DNA of 64,000 nt from Phycisphaeraceae bacterium (GTDB taxonomy: Bacteria > Planctomycetota > Phycisphaerae > Phycisphaerales > UBA1924): positions 62,001-126,000 of the forward strand of contig JAJTHN010000019.1 in the NCBI GenBank assembly GCA_021297895.1, given 5' to 3'. The notes beneath the pieces were generated by a model that did no database searches, was not told the DNA's origin, and saw nothing but the letters and a program-made list of their open reading frames with translations. Positions 9,033 through 18,621 of this stretch are shown in pieces; position 1 is the stretch's first letter, and the number at the start of each line of letters is the position of its first letter. A program made the translations under genes and the position numbers.

Positions 9033-10097
9033 GTGAGCGTGCCGCTGCTCAACCTGACATCGCCAGCATCGGCCGACCTGAGCGGCGCGGCGATGGCGTC
9101 GCCGGTTGCCCGCGGCGTGCGCCCGGATCAGGCCGAGAGACTGCGTTTGCTCTCGCGAGCATTCGACGATGACTCCGCCGCGCCCGTGTCGGGCCCGCTC
9201 GCCGGTGGGGGGCAGGCACCACAGGCGATGCCGTTCTGCAACGCGCCGGTGCTGGCGATCGCGTCCGGCAAGGGTGGCGTGGGCAAGTCCAACATCGCGC
9301 TGAATCTGGCGATCGCCCTGGCCCGCCGCGGCGTTCGCGTCACGGTGCTCGATGCCGACGTCGGCGTCGCGAACATCGATGTGCTCTGCGGCATCAATCC
9401 GGCTCGCCGACTCGACGCCGCATTCTCGCCCGGGGCCACACGCCTGCAGGATCTGACCATCGATGCGCCGGGCGGATTTCGCCTCGTGCCCGGGTCGGCG
9501 GGACTCTCGCGACTGGCCGAGCTCACCGGTGACCAGCGACAACAGCTCATCGCGCAGATCTGTGAACTGGGCGACCACGCGGACTTGCTCATCGTCGACA
9601 CCGGGGCGGGCGTCGGGGCGCTCGTGACGGCCCTCGTCGCCTGGGCGGATATGTCGCTGATCGTCACGACTCCGGAGCCGACGGCCATCGCCGACGCGTA
9701 CGCCCTCATCAAGATCGCGATGGCCCGCGCGCCGCGACCGGCGCTGCGGCCTGATCTTCACATCGTCGTCAACGCGGCGGATTCTGCGAGCGAAGCCGCG
9801 AGGGTTCACGCAAGGCTCTCGAGCGTGAGCGAGCGATTCCTTGGCCAGGTGTTGCCCATGGCCGGGGCGATCGCCGCGGATCCGCACGTTGTGCGTGCTG
9901 TGCGCATGCGTTGCCCGCTGATGCTGCGCAGCCCGGGTGCTCCCGCGTCGCTCGCGATGATCGCGCTGGCCGATCGTGTGGCCCAATCGCTCGGTCTTTC
10001 TCTCGAATCCGGCGGTGGTTTGGCGGTTTCCCGTGGCATTGTGCGGAGGTTCTTGGACCTTTGCAGGGGTACCGTCGGTCCGGATCTTCGAGCATAA
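9033..10097 (+). CDS. flhG: Flagellar number regulator FlhG (MinD-like ATPase)
   Basis: FlhG is a ParA/MinD-type ATPase that partners FlhF and limits flagellar number. The deviant Walker A motif SGKGGVGKSNIAL begins near residue 78, followed by TVLDADVGVANIDVLCG, DLLIVDTGAGVGALV and TTPEPTAIADAYALIK, all typical of the family. The GTG at 9033 gives 354 residues. The ATG at 9093 would remove 20 poorly conserved residues and is a real alternative. It follows flhF by 18 bases and precedes a small membrane protein and fliA. Confidence 0.93.
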   Translation: MSVPLLNLTSPASADLSGAAMASPVARGVRPDQAERLRLLSRAFDDDSAAPVSGPLAGGGQAPQAMPFCNAPVLAIASGKGGVGKSNIALNLAIALARRGVRVTVLDADVGVANIDVLCGINPARRLDAAFSPGATRLQDLTIDAPGGFRLVPGSAGLSRLAELTGDQRQQLIAQICELGDHADLLIVDTGAGVGALVTALVAWADMSLIVTTPEPTAIADAYALIKIAMARAPRPALRPDLHIVVNAADSASEAARVHARLSSVSERFLGQVLPMAGAIAADPHVVRAVRMRCPLMLRSPGAPASLAMIALADRVAQSLGLSLESGGGLAVSRGIVRRFLDLCRGTVGPDLRA

Positions 10098-10294
10098 AAA
10101 AGATCTTTTGTCGGTCGCGGGCGGATTTCGACTCGGCAACAACTTTGCTCTAGTCAAGAGTGATTCTCGATCGACCGACAATCCTCAAGTCAAGAGGTCA
10201 GCGCGTTCCATGCGCTGCGAGAACGAGAACAGGCCGCTCGGCCTGAGGCCTTCGAAGGACTGGGAGCTTCGAGCACGTGACACCCGGAACACCG

Positions 10295-10582
10295 ATGCGA
10301 GTCATCGCGGCATGCCTGGCCCTGGCTGGCTTTGTCGTCGCGCTGATCGTTGGGCTCTGGGCCGAGAATCCGCTGGACGTGATCCTTTGGCGCGCGGTGC
10401 TCGCGCTGATCGTGATGAACGTGCTCGGCCTGATCATCGGGTATCTCGGTGAGAAGACCGTCACGATGGCGATCGAGGAAAGTCGAACCAAAGCCGAACG
10501 CCAGATCGAGTTGATGATGAAGTCATCCGCAGAAGGACCGGGGAAAACTGGAGGAGAACTCACACCCCAGCAGGTTCTTTAG
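10295..10582 (+). CDS. Small two-helix membrane protein
   Basis: The product is about 95 residues from the ATG at 10295 (a GTG at 10277 would add 6). Two hydrophobic helices (AACLALAGFVVALIVGLWA and a second at about residues 28-50 ending GLIIGYLG) are followed by a charged cytoplasmic tail (EESRTKAERQIELMMKSS). I recognise no family. It lies between flhG and fliA; unnamed small membrane ORFs are often found at this place in flagellar operons. A role in flagellar regulation or placement is a guess based only on position. Confidence 0.7.
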   Translation: MRVIAACLALAGFVVALIVGLWAENPLDVILWRAVLALIVMNVLGLIIGYLGEKTVTMAIEESRTKAERQIELMMKSSAEGPGKTGGELTPQQVL

Positions 10583-10775
10583 GGGATGAGTCTTGCGAAG
10601 CGGGATCGTGCGTGTTAGGATCGTCACGTCTCGCGTTGCCCATGGATGGGCTCGCCGAAACAACGAAGACCGGACAAGTCTGCTCCGGGCTTCGCGTGAA
10701 CGACAGTCGGTGCGCGTCGCGACTCGCGGCGCATGCTGAAGAAACTGATTCGTTGAAGTGGTCAAGGAGCCGACC

Positions 10776-11672
10776 GTGTCCAAACTCAAGAACAGTGTGC
10801 CGTCATCTCCCGCCGCCTCCAACGGCAAGCGGACTTCGAGCAGGTCCGCGGGGCTGCCGGACAAGGGCAGCGTCCCGGCGAACATCACCGCGAAGCTCGA
10901 CGCGACACCGGTCAATGACCTGTGGCGCGAGTACACGCGCTCCCGTTCGGAAACGATCCGCAATTACTTCTGGGAGCGTTACAACCACCTCGTTCGTTTC
11001 ATCGCCGAGCGCACGTACGCGCGGCTGCCCGATGAGGTCGACATCAACGATCTGGTCAGCGCCGGCCAGTTCGGGCTCATGGACGCGATCAACGCCTTCG
11101 ACCTGGCGTACAACGTCAAGTTCGAGACCTACTGCGCCAACCGCATCCGTGGCGCGATCCTCGATGAACTCCGCGCGATGGACTGGGTCCCGCGCCTCGT
11201 CCGCGTCCGCAGCGCGAAGGTCGCGCAGGCCGTGCAGCGCTTCGAGATGCGCACCGGCCGATCGCCGACCGAGGACGAACTGACGATCGAGCTCGGCGTG
11301 GACAACGAGGAGTGGGAGAAGATCCACCGGGATTCCAAGGCCGTTGGCACCACCAGCATCGACCGCAAGCTCTTCCGCAGCGACGGGAACAAGGATGTCA
11401 CCGAGATCGACATCATCAAGGACGACACGCAGAGCAATCCCGTCATCGAGAGTCAGCGCCGCGACCTGAAGGAACTGCTCACCAAGGGCCTCTCGCGGGC
11501 CGAGCGCCTCATCGTCACGCTCTACTACTACGAAGAGCTCACGATGAAGGAGATCGGCATCACACTCGATCTCAGCGAATCGCGTGTCAGCCAGATGCAC
11601 TCCTCGATCCTCGCCCGCCTCAAGACCCACATGCTCAACCGCCGCCGCGAACTCGAGCCCATGCGGGCCTGA
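10776..11672 (+). CDS. fliA: RNA polymerase sigma-28 factor FliA/WhiG family
   Basis: This sigma factor directs late flagellar and motility transcription. The GTG at 10776 is chosen because AAGGAG lies 6 bases upstream; the GTG at 10758 overlaps that site. After about 40 non-conserved residues come region 2 (NHLVRFIAERTYARLP, DLVSAGQFGLMDAINAFD, KFETYCANRIRGAILDELR), a region 3 (RTGRSPTEDELTIEL) and region 4 (LSRAERLIVTLYYYEELTMKEIG then LSESRVSQMHSS). This layout, with RGAILDELR and WVPRLVR, is characteristic of FliA/SigD/WhiG. It ends the first flagellar block; a strong terminator follows 38 bases later. Confidence 0.95.
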   Translation: MSKLKNSVPSSPAASNGKRTSSRSAGLPDKGSVPANITAKLDATPVNDLWREYTRSRSETIRNYFWERYNHLVRFIAERTYARLPDEVDINDLVSAGQFGLMDAINAFDLAYNVKFETYCANRIRGAILDELRAMDWVPRLVRVRSAKVAQAVQRFEMRTGRSPTEDELTIELGVDNEEWEKIHRDSKAVGTTSIDRKLFRSDGNKDVTEIDIIKDDTQSNPVIESQRRDLKELLTKGLSRAERLIVTLYYYEELTMKEIGITLDLSESRVSQMHSSILARLKTHMLNRRRELEPMRA

Positions 11673-11710
11673 GCATTGCGGCACCGGCCGGACCGGTACT
11701 CCAGAAACGC

Positions 11711-11750
11711 AAGCGGAGCCCCGAGTGTCTCGGGGCTCCGCTTGTTTTTG
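11711..11750 (+). terminator. Rho-independent terminator after fliA
   Basis: A perfect 15 bp stem (arms 11711-11725 and 11729-11743) with a TGT loop is followed by GTTTTTG. This is a textbook intrinsic terminator for the fliN-fliA transcript. It may also stop the convergent gene ending at 11777, though the T-run on that side is weaker. Confidence 0.93.
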
Positions 11751-11776
11751 CTCAGCATGATCCGCCAGGACCCGGC

Positions 11777-12049
11777 TCAGGCCACGCGATCGCGGCCGCA
11801 CAGAGCCGGAACGCCGCTCGGACGCACCCACACCGCCAGCCGCCCCCGCGGCACGCTCGCCGCGCGGAGGTGCGAGAGATAGCCCGACAGTTCCTGCGCC
11901 GTAAAGCGCGACAGGAAGCGGCTATCGACCGTCGGGCTCAGTTCACGGATCTGATCGATCAGGCTCATCCGCACAGGATCGGACTCGAACGCCAGGATCG
12001 AGTCACGCGCCTCATCCACAACCTTCGCGCTCAGCAGGCCAAGAAGCAT
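11777..12049 (-). CDS. Small hypothetical protein, 90 residues
   Basis: No family is recognised. The ATG at 12049 has GGGGAA 7 bases upstream, and the product has a natural soluble composition (SLIDQIRELSPTVDSRFLSR, then FTAQELSGYLSHLRAA), unlike the Arg/Pro-rich shadow frames. The gene converges on fliA and is followed by the shared terminator at 11711-11750. It could act in housekeeping or be a local regulator; nothing in the sequence decides. Confidence 0.6.
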   Translation of the reverse strand: MLLGLLSAKVVDEARDSILAFESDPVRMSLIDQIRELSPTVDSRFLSRFTAQELSGYLSHLRAASVPRGRLAVWVRPSGVPALCGRDRVA

Positions 12050-12294
12050 CGTTTGTTCCCCGTTCCATGAGGGTTTCGCTTCCGCGCCGATCCATCGCCG
12101 CGGACGATTCCTCTGGCTATCGGCCGTCGCCCGCTGTTTTCATGCCGTGGGTAACCGGTGGACAACCCAGGAGTTTCGCCCCCGTATTGCCCGCCCACGC
12201 ACGATCCGTCGTGGTGCCTAGGGCCAGACTCCCCAGCCGAAAGTGGTTCGGCGGTCACGACGGCCGCCTCCGCGCCTAATCTCAAAATCTTCAA

Positions 12295-13071
12295 ATGGAG
12301 CATAAGTTGCGCTCAATTCTGCTCATCGAGCCCCCGAGTCCCGCCTGCGCGGGCCTCGCTCGTCCGCTCGCGCCCGCCGCGCCCGCCGCAGACGCCGCGA
12401 TCATCCTCGCCCGCGGCCACGCCCTGGAGCCCGGCTTTCTCGATGATCTTCGCAGCGACCTGGACCGTCTCGCTCGCCAAGCGCGGAGCGTTCACGCGTG
12501 CGTCGTGTGGTCCGGCACGCTGGGCGATGAACTCTTCGACGCCGATCCGCGCACATGGGGCCCTCGCGGCCGTGCCGCGTGGGCCGAGCGCCTCGCCGAG
12601 CTGCTCGCCGTTGCTCGCTCGCACAGGCTGCAGCTCTGGATTCGGCCGCACGCACGCCACGTCGTGAGCGACGCGCCGACAATCGACCGAATGCTCGCCG
12701 ATCACGCTGGCGACATCGCGCACGAACAGGCTCCGCTCCGAATCCTCAGCGACCCGGCATCGATGTTCACACGCTCCATGCTCGCGTATGCCGAGGATCA
12801 CTTGGAGCGCGTGCTCTCCGCGACGCGCCGATGGTCCGCACTCGGCGCGTGCGCCGGTATCGTCCTCGCAAACGTCCGCGATCCTTCGGGCGAGCCCGCC
12901 GCGGAGGCGTCGCCCATCGATGACGGGCCGGCGCTTCAAGGCGCACCGCTCTTTGACGGTCTGATCCCCGCGCCGATCATCCGTTCGCTCACTCCAGCGT
13001 TGCTCCCGAGCACCCTTCCAATTCTCCTGCCATTCGCGGGGGATGAGGGCCAAGTCCGCGCGTTTGCGTGA
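12295..13071 (+). CDS. Hypothetical soluble protein
   Basis: This gene encodes 258 residues from the ATG at 12295; a TTG four codons later is possible. There is no signal peptide or membrane helix. The middle has alternating hydrophobic strands and helices (AIILARGHALEPGFLDDL, HACVVWSGTLGDELFD, HRLQLWIRPHARHVV), suggesting an alpha/beta fold; a TIM-barrel relationship is possible but not shown. It lies 26 bases before hflX on the same strand, so the two may be co-transcribed. I would not assign a function. Confidence 0.65.
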   Translation: MEHKLRSILLIEPPSPACAGLARPLAPAAPAADAAIILARGHALEPGFLDDLRSDLDRLARQARSVHACVVWSGTLGDELFDADPRTWGPRGRAAWAERLAELLAVARSHRLQLWIRPHARHVVSDAPTIDRMLADHAGDIAHEQAPLRILSDPASMFTRSMLAYAEDHLERVLSATRRWSALGACAGIVLANVRDPSGEPAAEASPIDDGPALQGAPLFDGLIPAPIIRSLTPALLPSTLPILLPFAGDEGQVRAFA

Positions 13072-13097
13072 TCGGCTCGACCTACGCTTGATCGTTC

Positions 13098-14612
13098 ATG
13101 CCTGCCCCCAAAGAACGTACAAGCATCAAGGTTCAGAGCGAGCGTGCGGTCCTCGCCGCGGTGCGCCTGCCCACATCGAACTACGACACGCGCGACCCGT
13201 TCGCCGAACTGGCCAGCCTCGCCGAGCAGTCCGGAGCGGTTGTCGTCGGCAAGCTCGAGCAGCACATGGAACGCCCGGTCGCGGGCACCTTCATGGGTTC
13301 GGGCAAGGTCAAAGAACTCCGTGAACTCTGCGACCGCCTGAAGGCCACGCTGGTCATCTTCGACCACGACCTCTCCCCGCGACAGCTCTCGAACATCGAG
13401 GAGGTCGTTGAGCGCAAGATCGTCGACCGATCCGAACTCATCCTGGACATCTTCGCCAGCAGGGCGACGACCACCGAGGCCCGCCTGCAGGTCGAGCTGG
13501 CCCAGCTCGAGTACACCTACCCGCGGCTCCGCGCGATGTGGGACCACCTGGAGCGAATCGTCGGCGCCGGCGGCATGGCGGGCATCGGCACCCGCGGCCC
13601 GGGCGAGCAGCAGCTCGAAATCGACCGGCGATTGGCCCAGAAGAAGCGACTGGCCCTTCGCGACCGCCTCAGCGAGATCGAGGGCCGCAAACGCCGGATG
13701 GTCGCCGCGAGAAACGTCGACCACTTCACCGTCGGCATCGTCGGCTACACCAACGCCGGCAAGAGCACCCTGTTCAACACCCTGACCGCCGGCGGCGCAT
13801 ACGCCGACGACCGGCTCTTTGCCACGCTCGTCACCCGCACGCGAGACTGGGATGTCGGTGGCGGCTCGAAGGTGATGCTCAGCGACACCGTCGGCTTCGT
13901 TCGCGATCTGCCGCACAACCTCATCGCGAGCTTCAAGGCAACGCTCGAAGAGGCGCTCCACGCCAACGTGCTGCTGATCGTTCTCGACGTCTCCGACCCC
14001 GCGGCGGAACTGCAGTACGACACCGTCAACGCGACGCTCGACGAACTTTTCAAGGAGCAGCGAGAGAGCGAGCGACGGGCCGCCCGCGCCGGCGATGAAG
14101 CCGCCGCGACATGGCGAGAGCCCAGGCGTGTCCTGCTTCTGAACAAGGTCGATCGCCTCAGCGACAACGCTCCGCTGCTGGTCTGGGAACGCCGCGTGCC
14201 CGGTTGCATCCCGATCTCCGCGCGCGATGCGGGCAGCCCCGGGCTGCTGCGGCTTCGTGCGATGATCCATGAACTGGCTCAGGGCGGCGAGCGCACGCTC
14301 CGCCTGGTCGTCGGCCTGCGCGACTCCCGCACGATCGACACCCTCGAGAAGCGGGGACAGGTCCACGATCGCGTCTACAACGACGACAACACCGTCACCA
14401 TGCACGTGACGATCGGTCAGCGTGTGCTCGACCAGATCGCGTCCCTCGGCGGGCGTTTCCGCGTGCTCGATCGAGACTCTTCGCGAGCAGTCGAGTTCAC
14501 CACCGGCCCGGCGCCCGCGTGGAAGAAGCCCGCCGCGGACGAGAAGGCTCCCCGCCGGGCGGCAGCGTCCACCACCAACGCATCGCCGCCGGAATCGCGC
14601 AAGCGGCGATGA
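13098..14612 (+). CDS. hflX: GTPase HflX
   Basis: HflX is a ribosome-associated GTPase that splits or rescues stalled ribosomes under stress. The 504 residues contain the N-terminal HflX domain (AGTFMGSGKVKEL, VIFDHDLSPRQLSNIEE, DRSELILDIFASRATTTEAR) and the glycine-rich linker around GGMAGIGTRGPGEQQLEIDRR. In the G domain, G1 is GYTNAGKS at residues 216-223, G3 is DTVGFVRDLPH and G4 is LNKVD. The C-terminal 30 residues are a basic Ala/Lys/Arg tail beyond the normal end. It converges with the CvpA-like gene on the other strand, 51 bases away. Confidence 0.95.
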   Translation: MPAPKERTSIKVQSERAVLAAVRLPTSNYDTRDPFAELASLAEQSGAVVVGKLEQHMERPVAGTFMGSGKVKELRELCDRLKATLVIFDHDLSPRQLSNIEEVVERKIVDRSELILDIFASRATTTEARLQVELAQLEYTYPRLRAMWDHLERIVGAGGMAGIGTRGPGEQQLEIDRRLAQKKRLALRDRLSEIEGRKRRMVAARNVDHFTVGIVGYTNAGKSTLFNTLTAGGAYADDRLFATLVTRTRDWDVGGGSKVMLSDTVGFVRDLPHNLIASFKATLEEALHANVLLIVLDVSDPAAELQYDTVNATLDELFKEQRESERRAARAGDEAAATWREPRRVLLLNKVDRLSDNAPLLVWERRVPGCIPISARDAGSPGLLRLRAMIHELAQGGERTLRLVVGLRDSRTIDTLEKRGQVHDRVYNDDNTVTMHVTIGQRVLDQIASLGGRFRVLDRDSSRAVEFTTGPAPAWKKPAADEKAPRRAAASTTNASPPESRKRR

Positions 14613-14663
14613 GGCGGATCAGACGCTTCGCGCGGCGACCAAGTCAGCGGGCCAGGCTCCAAC

Positions 14664-16490
14664 TCAGCGCTGGACTTCCGTGAGTTTCAGGACCGGCGCG
14701 AACTCCGCAAGAGCGGTGTCGCCGATCGCATAGTGCTTGATGTCGACGTTCATCGACACGCGGAAAACGAGCGTGATCTTCTGGTCCGCGCGGCTGGAAG
14801 AGACGCTCGGCAGGTCGTTCATCGAGTTGATCGGCCGCCCCGGCATGAAGCGCACGTGCACGATCGAGTTGTCCTTATAGACGAAGCCGACGCACTGGTA
14901 GCGAGACCCGTTCGCGTCCACCAGGACCGGAGCGCCGGTGGCATCTCGGGCATCGGGGCCGGTCATGTCCAGCACCGTCCGCGGGCTCACGTCGACCTGA
15001 ATGATGCCGACATCCGACAGCGACAGGAACGAGTCGACGACCAGCGAACGGTCCGTGCCGCGCTGGAGCATCTGCTCGGGCTTGAACTTGGCCTCGCCGT
15101 CGCGGATCTTGTTCTTGTCGTCGACCTCGAGACCGCCCAGCGAGCCTGCACGAAGCATCACGGCCATCGGCAGGCGGTTGCTGATCATCACGGTCTCGCT
15201 GGTCCCCTCGACGCGGATGCGCTGGGCCTTGCTCGTGTTCAGCGTGCCGCCACCGGTGGCGTTGGCCGCCGCACCGACGCCGCCGACGCTCATGATCGCC
15301 GATGAGGCAATCGCGCTGTTGCGATCGGTGACGCTCGCGAAAGCGCGGCCAACCTTCACCGGCTCGCTCGGCGGCTCGGTGGAGTAGTCCAGCAAGTCGA
15401 ACCGGATCCCGCGCACATACAGCGCCACAGCGCGCCACGCCTGCCCCGCCGCCGTCCGCGGCACAGGGAACTCGAACGCCGCGAGCGGGTCGGCGCTCGC
15501 GCCCGGCGAGGCGATGAACACGCCCTTGGAGTCGAAAGTCCAACGGCCCATCTGCGAAGTCGAGCTATCGGCGTTGCTGATCATCGCAATCGGCATGATC
15601 GCGCGAGTCTCCAAGCCGTCGTACGACTCAACAACCAGAGTCGCCGCGCCGTTCCACCACACCACCTGCCCGAACTTCTCGCGAGAGCCCGCGTTGAACT
15701 TCAGGACAAAGCCCTCGAGGTAGAACTGGCCACCGTTCTGAGACTTCAGCGGCTCGCCGTTGAGGTCCAGAACGGGCTTGGCGGTCGTGCCGGCCTGACC
15801 CATCAGCGCGTCAAAGCCGATCGCCTCACTTGCTCCAACGGTGTAGCGACCAAGAATCTCGACATCGCCCTTGCGGAGCGTGTGACGGAGCGGCTTTTCC
15901 TCGTCGAAGCTCTTGCGAAGAAGCGATCCGGCTTCGGCAAGGTGCGGGTAGTACCGTGCCAGGGGAGTGTCGGTCGAGAGCGTTCCACGGGAAACCAGCG
16001 AATAGAACGCGGCGGTCAGATCGTCCGCAGGGAACCACAGGTTGCTGCCGCGGACGATGGAGCCGGCGTTGTCGTAAACGGTGCGTTCATGCCCGAAGAG
16101 CGAGCTGGTGCCTCGGATGTTGCCGATGGTCAGCAGCAGCATGCCCGCGACGATCGTGCCCGAACCGGCCCCGGCGACGGCGCCGCCGATGCCGTTGGCG
16201 ACAACGTTCAACTTCATGTTGGCTCGAAGCGCCACGATCGTCAGCCCCAGCAGCGCCGCCAGCGACACCGCGAAGGTCAGGCCGAGACTCGCGCCCCAGA
16301 CCATGTCGTTGATCCATTCGGCCTGAGTCTGCTCCATGATGAGCATGGCCACAGGCTCCCAGAACGCCAACGCGATCGCCCCCGCGGCGATCGTGCACGC
16401 AAGGTGCATCAACGCCGAGAAGAACCCGTTCGCCACGCCCCAGTACGCGACCGCAAGGGCCACGAGAATCACCGCAATGTTCAGGATCAT
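14664..16490 (-). CDS. CvpA-like membrane protein with long periplasmic domain
   Basis: The protein has 608 residues. The first 130 contain four membrane helices (from MILNIAVILVALAVAYWGV through GIGGAVAGAGSGTIVAGMLL) and resemble the CvpA/colicin V production fold; that resemblance is by pattern only. The remaining 470 residues are hydrophilic with many beta-strand-like stretches and may be extracytoplasmic. GGAG lies 9 bases before the ATG at 16490. It is the last gene of the minus-strand series pilT, PilB-like protein, this gene, with a 110 base gap from the PilB-like gene. The context suggests a role with the membrane PilB-like protein, but no function is known. Confidence 0.7.
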   Translation of the reverse strand: MILNIAVILVALAVAYWGVANGFFSALMHLACTIAAGAIALAFWEPVAMLIMEQTQAEWINDMVWGASLGLTFAVSLAALLGLTIVALRANMKLNVVANGIGGAVAGAGSGTIVAGMLLLTIGNIRGTSSLFGHERTVYDNAGSIVRGSNLWFPADDLTAAFYSLVSRGTLSTDTPLARYYPHLAEAGSLLRKSFDEEKPLRHTLRKGDVEILGRYTVGASEAIGFDALMGQAGTTAKPVLDLNGEPLKSQNGGQFYLEGFVLKFNAGSREKFGQVVWWNGAATLVVESYDGLETRAIMPIAMISNADSSTSQMGRWTFDSKGVFIASPGASADPLAAFEFPVPRTAAGQAWRAVALYVRGIRFDLLDYSTEPPSEPVKVGRAFASVTDRNSAIASSAIMSVGGVGAAANATGGGTLNTSKAQRIRVEGTSETVMISNRLPMAVMLRAGSLGGLEVDDKNKIRDGEAKFKPEQMLQRGTDRSLVVDSFLSLSDVGIIQVDVSPRTVLDMTGPDARDATGAPVLVDANGSRYQCVGFVYKDNSIVHVRFMPGRPINSMNDLPSVSSSRADQKITLVFRVSMNVDIKHYAIGDTALAEFAPVLKLTEVQR

Positions 16491-16600
16491 CGATCAATTC
16501 TCCGGGTCACTCGTCCGGCCAACCTTCAACGTCAATCACGTTCTCGCCACACGCTCGCTGCCGATGCGCCCTTGCCGTCGGGTTCGCGACCAATCGCGCC

Positions 16601-18331
16601 TCAGGCCTTGGCCGGTGCCGCGGCTGCGCCCTGCGCCGCCGGCGCGGGGCCGGTCGTCGCTCGCTGAACTTCTTCAACACTCGTGATGCCCATGAGCGCC
16701 TTGCGGATCGCGGCCTGGGCGATCGACGGCATGCCGCGCTTGCGGAACGCCGCCTTGAGCCCGGGGAAGTTCCCCGCCGCGATCAGCTCGCGCTCTTCAT
16801 CGCCGATGGGGAAGACCTCGAAGATGCCTTCCTGACCGAGGTACCCGCCGCCGCCGCAGGTCGGGCAGACCTCGGGCTTGTTCTTGATCAGGACCTGGCC
16901 GCCCTTCTTGTACAGGCGCTCGACCTTTGCTTCTCCACCGGTGAGCTTCTTGACCAGTTCGGGTGCCGGGGCGTATTCGACCTTGCAGTTGGGGCACAGC
17001 CGACGCAGCAGCCGCCCGGCCACCACACCCCGAAGGCCCTTGGCCGCCAGCGCGTTATCGCCAACCGCCCGGACGTAGCCCTCGACCGCGGCAACCGCGC
17101 TCTCGCTGCGCACGCAGGCGTAGACCCGCGTCCGATCGTTGTCGCTCTTGGCGATTTCCTTGGCCGTGTTCGCGTCGGGAACTTCCGCGACGGCCAGAAC
17201 ATCCGGGTCGCGACGCAGCATCGACCGCACCATCGTGCCGAAGTCCGCGCCTTCCGCCTGTGCGTCGAAAGCCTGGTGACGCACACCTTCCAGCTGCAGT
17301 TGCGGCTCGAACTCGACGGTCTGCACGCTCTGCGTGTACGCGTCGTGCATCGCCGCGATGGTGTACATGGTGGTCGTCCGCCCGCCGTCGGGCAGGCCGG
17401 CCAGCACCACCACGCCGCGCTTCTCGTCGGCGACGATCGCCCGCAGCGTGTCGAGCTGGTTGAGCGGCTCCTTCTCGTTGAGCAGGCCGAGGTCCGTCGC
17501 GGCACGCTTGACGGCGATATCCGGATCGAACAGCATCGTCAGCCGCATGCCGCCGGTCACACCGATGCTCGTCAGCCGCACCTTGTGCTTGGCCCCGTCC
17601 TTCTCAACGACCAGATCGCCGGTGAGCTTGCGTCGCCGGTCGTTCACGTCCAGCTTCGCGCACGACTTCCAGAAGTCCATGATCTTCACGGCCATCGCCG
17701 CGGGAATCGCCTCGCCCTGCGACTTGACACCGTCGACGAGCCAGACCGGCAGATACGTCTGGTCCTTGCCGGGCGTCAGATCCACCTGGCTGGCCCGCGC
17801 CAGCAGGGCCTTGATATAGACATCCTCCGCCGCGGCACGCACCTCGTACTCGGGCGTCTCGGCCTGAGGTGGCTGGACGAGCTGCTTGTCCATGCCGCGG
17901 ATGGCGAGCTTGACGACCGCGAGGGACTTGACGGCCTTCTTGGCCTCGCGCTTCTTCTGCATCTCCGACAGCATCCGCAGGCCGATCTTGAAGTTCTCCG
18001 GCACTCGCTCGTCGCGGTTCGCGGCGATCGCGTACGCCGCGAGGCTGCCGATCAGCAGCAGCGTCATCGCGGGCCACGACACGAAGAAAGCCCAAGGTTC
18101 CGCGATGGGCAGGCCGAAGCCCACGACCACGGCGACCAGACCGACGCACAGGTGCGCCAGGTTCCAGTTCTCGCGCGGGAGGAAGAATCGCGCCGCGTGC
18201 TTGTCGTACACGTTGCTGACGATCCACGCCCATCCGCACAGCGTTGCCAGCAGGACCAGCGGCTTCCAGAAACTCACCAGAATGAGCCCGTCCATCGCCA
18301 GCAGGGTCTGGTTGCTCCACATGCCGATCAT
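16601..18331 (-). CDS. Membrane-anchored, degenerate PilB/GspE-type secretion ATPase
   Basis: The start is the ATG at 18331, which has AGGAG 6 bases upstream; the frame is open to 18475 but that part is GC-rich and signal-free. Three hydrophobic helices fill about residues 8-115, replacing the usual soluble N-domain. The C-terminal half follows the PilB/GspE plan: a P-loop GLPDGGRTTT at 312-321, a DPDVLAVAEVPD segment, and paired zinc cysteines CPNC and CPTC followed by GYLGQEGIFEVFP. The invariant P-loop Lys is Arg318, the Asp-box EDP is EFEP, and the GEIRD and histidine boxes are changed. It may bind nucleotide weakly or act structurally. It lies downstream of pilT and before the CvpA-like gene. 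Confidence 0.8.
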   Translation of the reverse strand: MIGMWSNQTLLAMDGLILVSFWKPLVLLATLCGWAWIVSNVYDKHAARFFLPRENWNLAHLCVGLVAVVVGFGLPIAEPWAFFVSWPAMTLLLIGSLAAYAIAANRDERVPENFKIGLRMLSEMQKKREAKKAVKSLAVVKLAIRGMDKQLVQPPQAETPEYEVRAAAEDVYIKALLARASQVDLTPGKDQTYLPVWLVDGVKSQGEAIPAAMAVKIMDFWKSCAKLDVNDRRRKLTGDLVVEKDGAKHKVRLTSIGVTGGMRLTMLFDPDIAVKRAATDLGLLNEKEPLNQLDTLRAIVADEKRGVVVLAGLPDGGRTTTMYTIAAMHDAYTQSVQTVEFEPQLQLEGVRHQAFDAQAEGADFGTMVRSMLRRDPDVLAVAEVPDANTAKEIAKSDNDRTRVYACVRSESAVAAVEGYVRAVGDNALAAKGLRGVVAGRLLRRLCPNCKVEYAPAPELVKKLTGGEAKVERLYKKGGQVLIKNKPEVCPTCGGGGYLGQEGIFEVFPIGDEERELIAAGNFPGLKAAFRKRGMPSIAQAAIRKALMGITSVEEVQRATTGPAPAAQGAAAAPAKA

Positions 18332-18621
18332 GCCGACTCCTGCGAAAGAGATCCTGCTGGAGCGTCCGGCTCTGCCGGACGGTCCGGTCCCGCGATCGCC
18401 CGGCCCGCCCCGGGCCCATCGCATCGCGGGCTCCAAGCATACCGACCTTGTGCCCCCGACGCGATGCCGGGGCACCCATCATCATTCCCGTCCGACAGCC
18501 GCCTGCCGCCGCACGGTCGCCCGTGGCCCGCTTCCGGCCCATTGGCACGCCGCCCCGGCACGGGGCCGGGGCGAGGCGTGAGAGAGAGCGATCGTCCGTT
18601 CCGGAGTTCGTGCCGCGAACC
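18332..18621. other. Intergenic spacer between pilT and the PilB-like gene
   Basis: This 290 base stretch is GC-rich and holds only incidental open frames. The ribosome binding site of the PilB-like gene (minus strand, AGGAG) sits at the left edge. No hairpin with a T-run is seen, so transcription may run through from pilT. Confidence 0.5.
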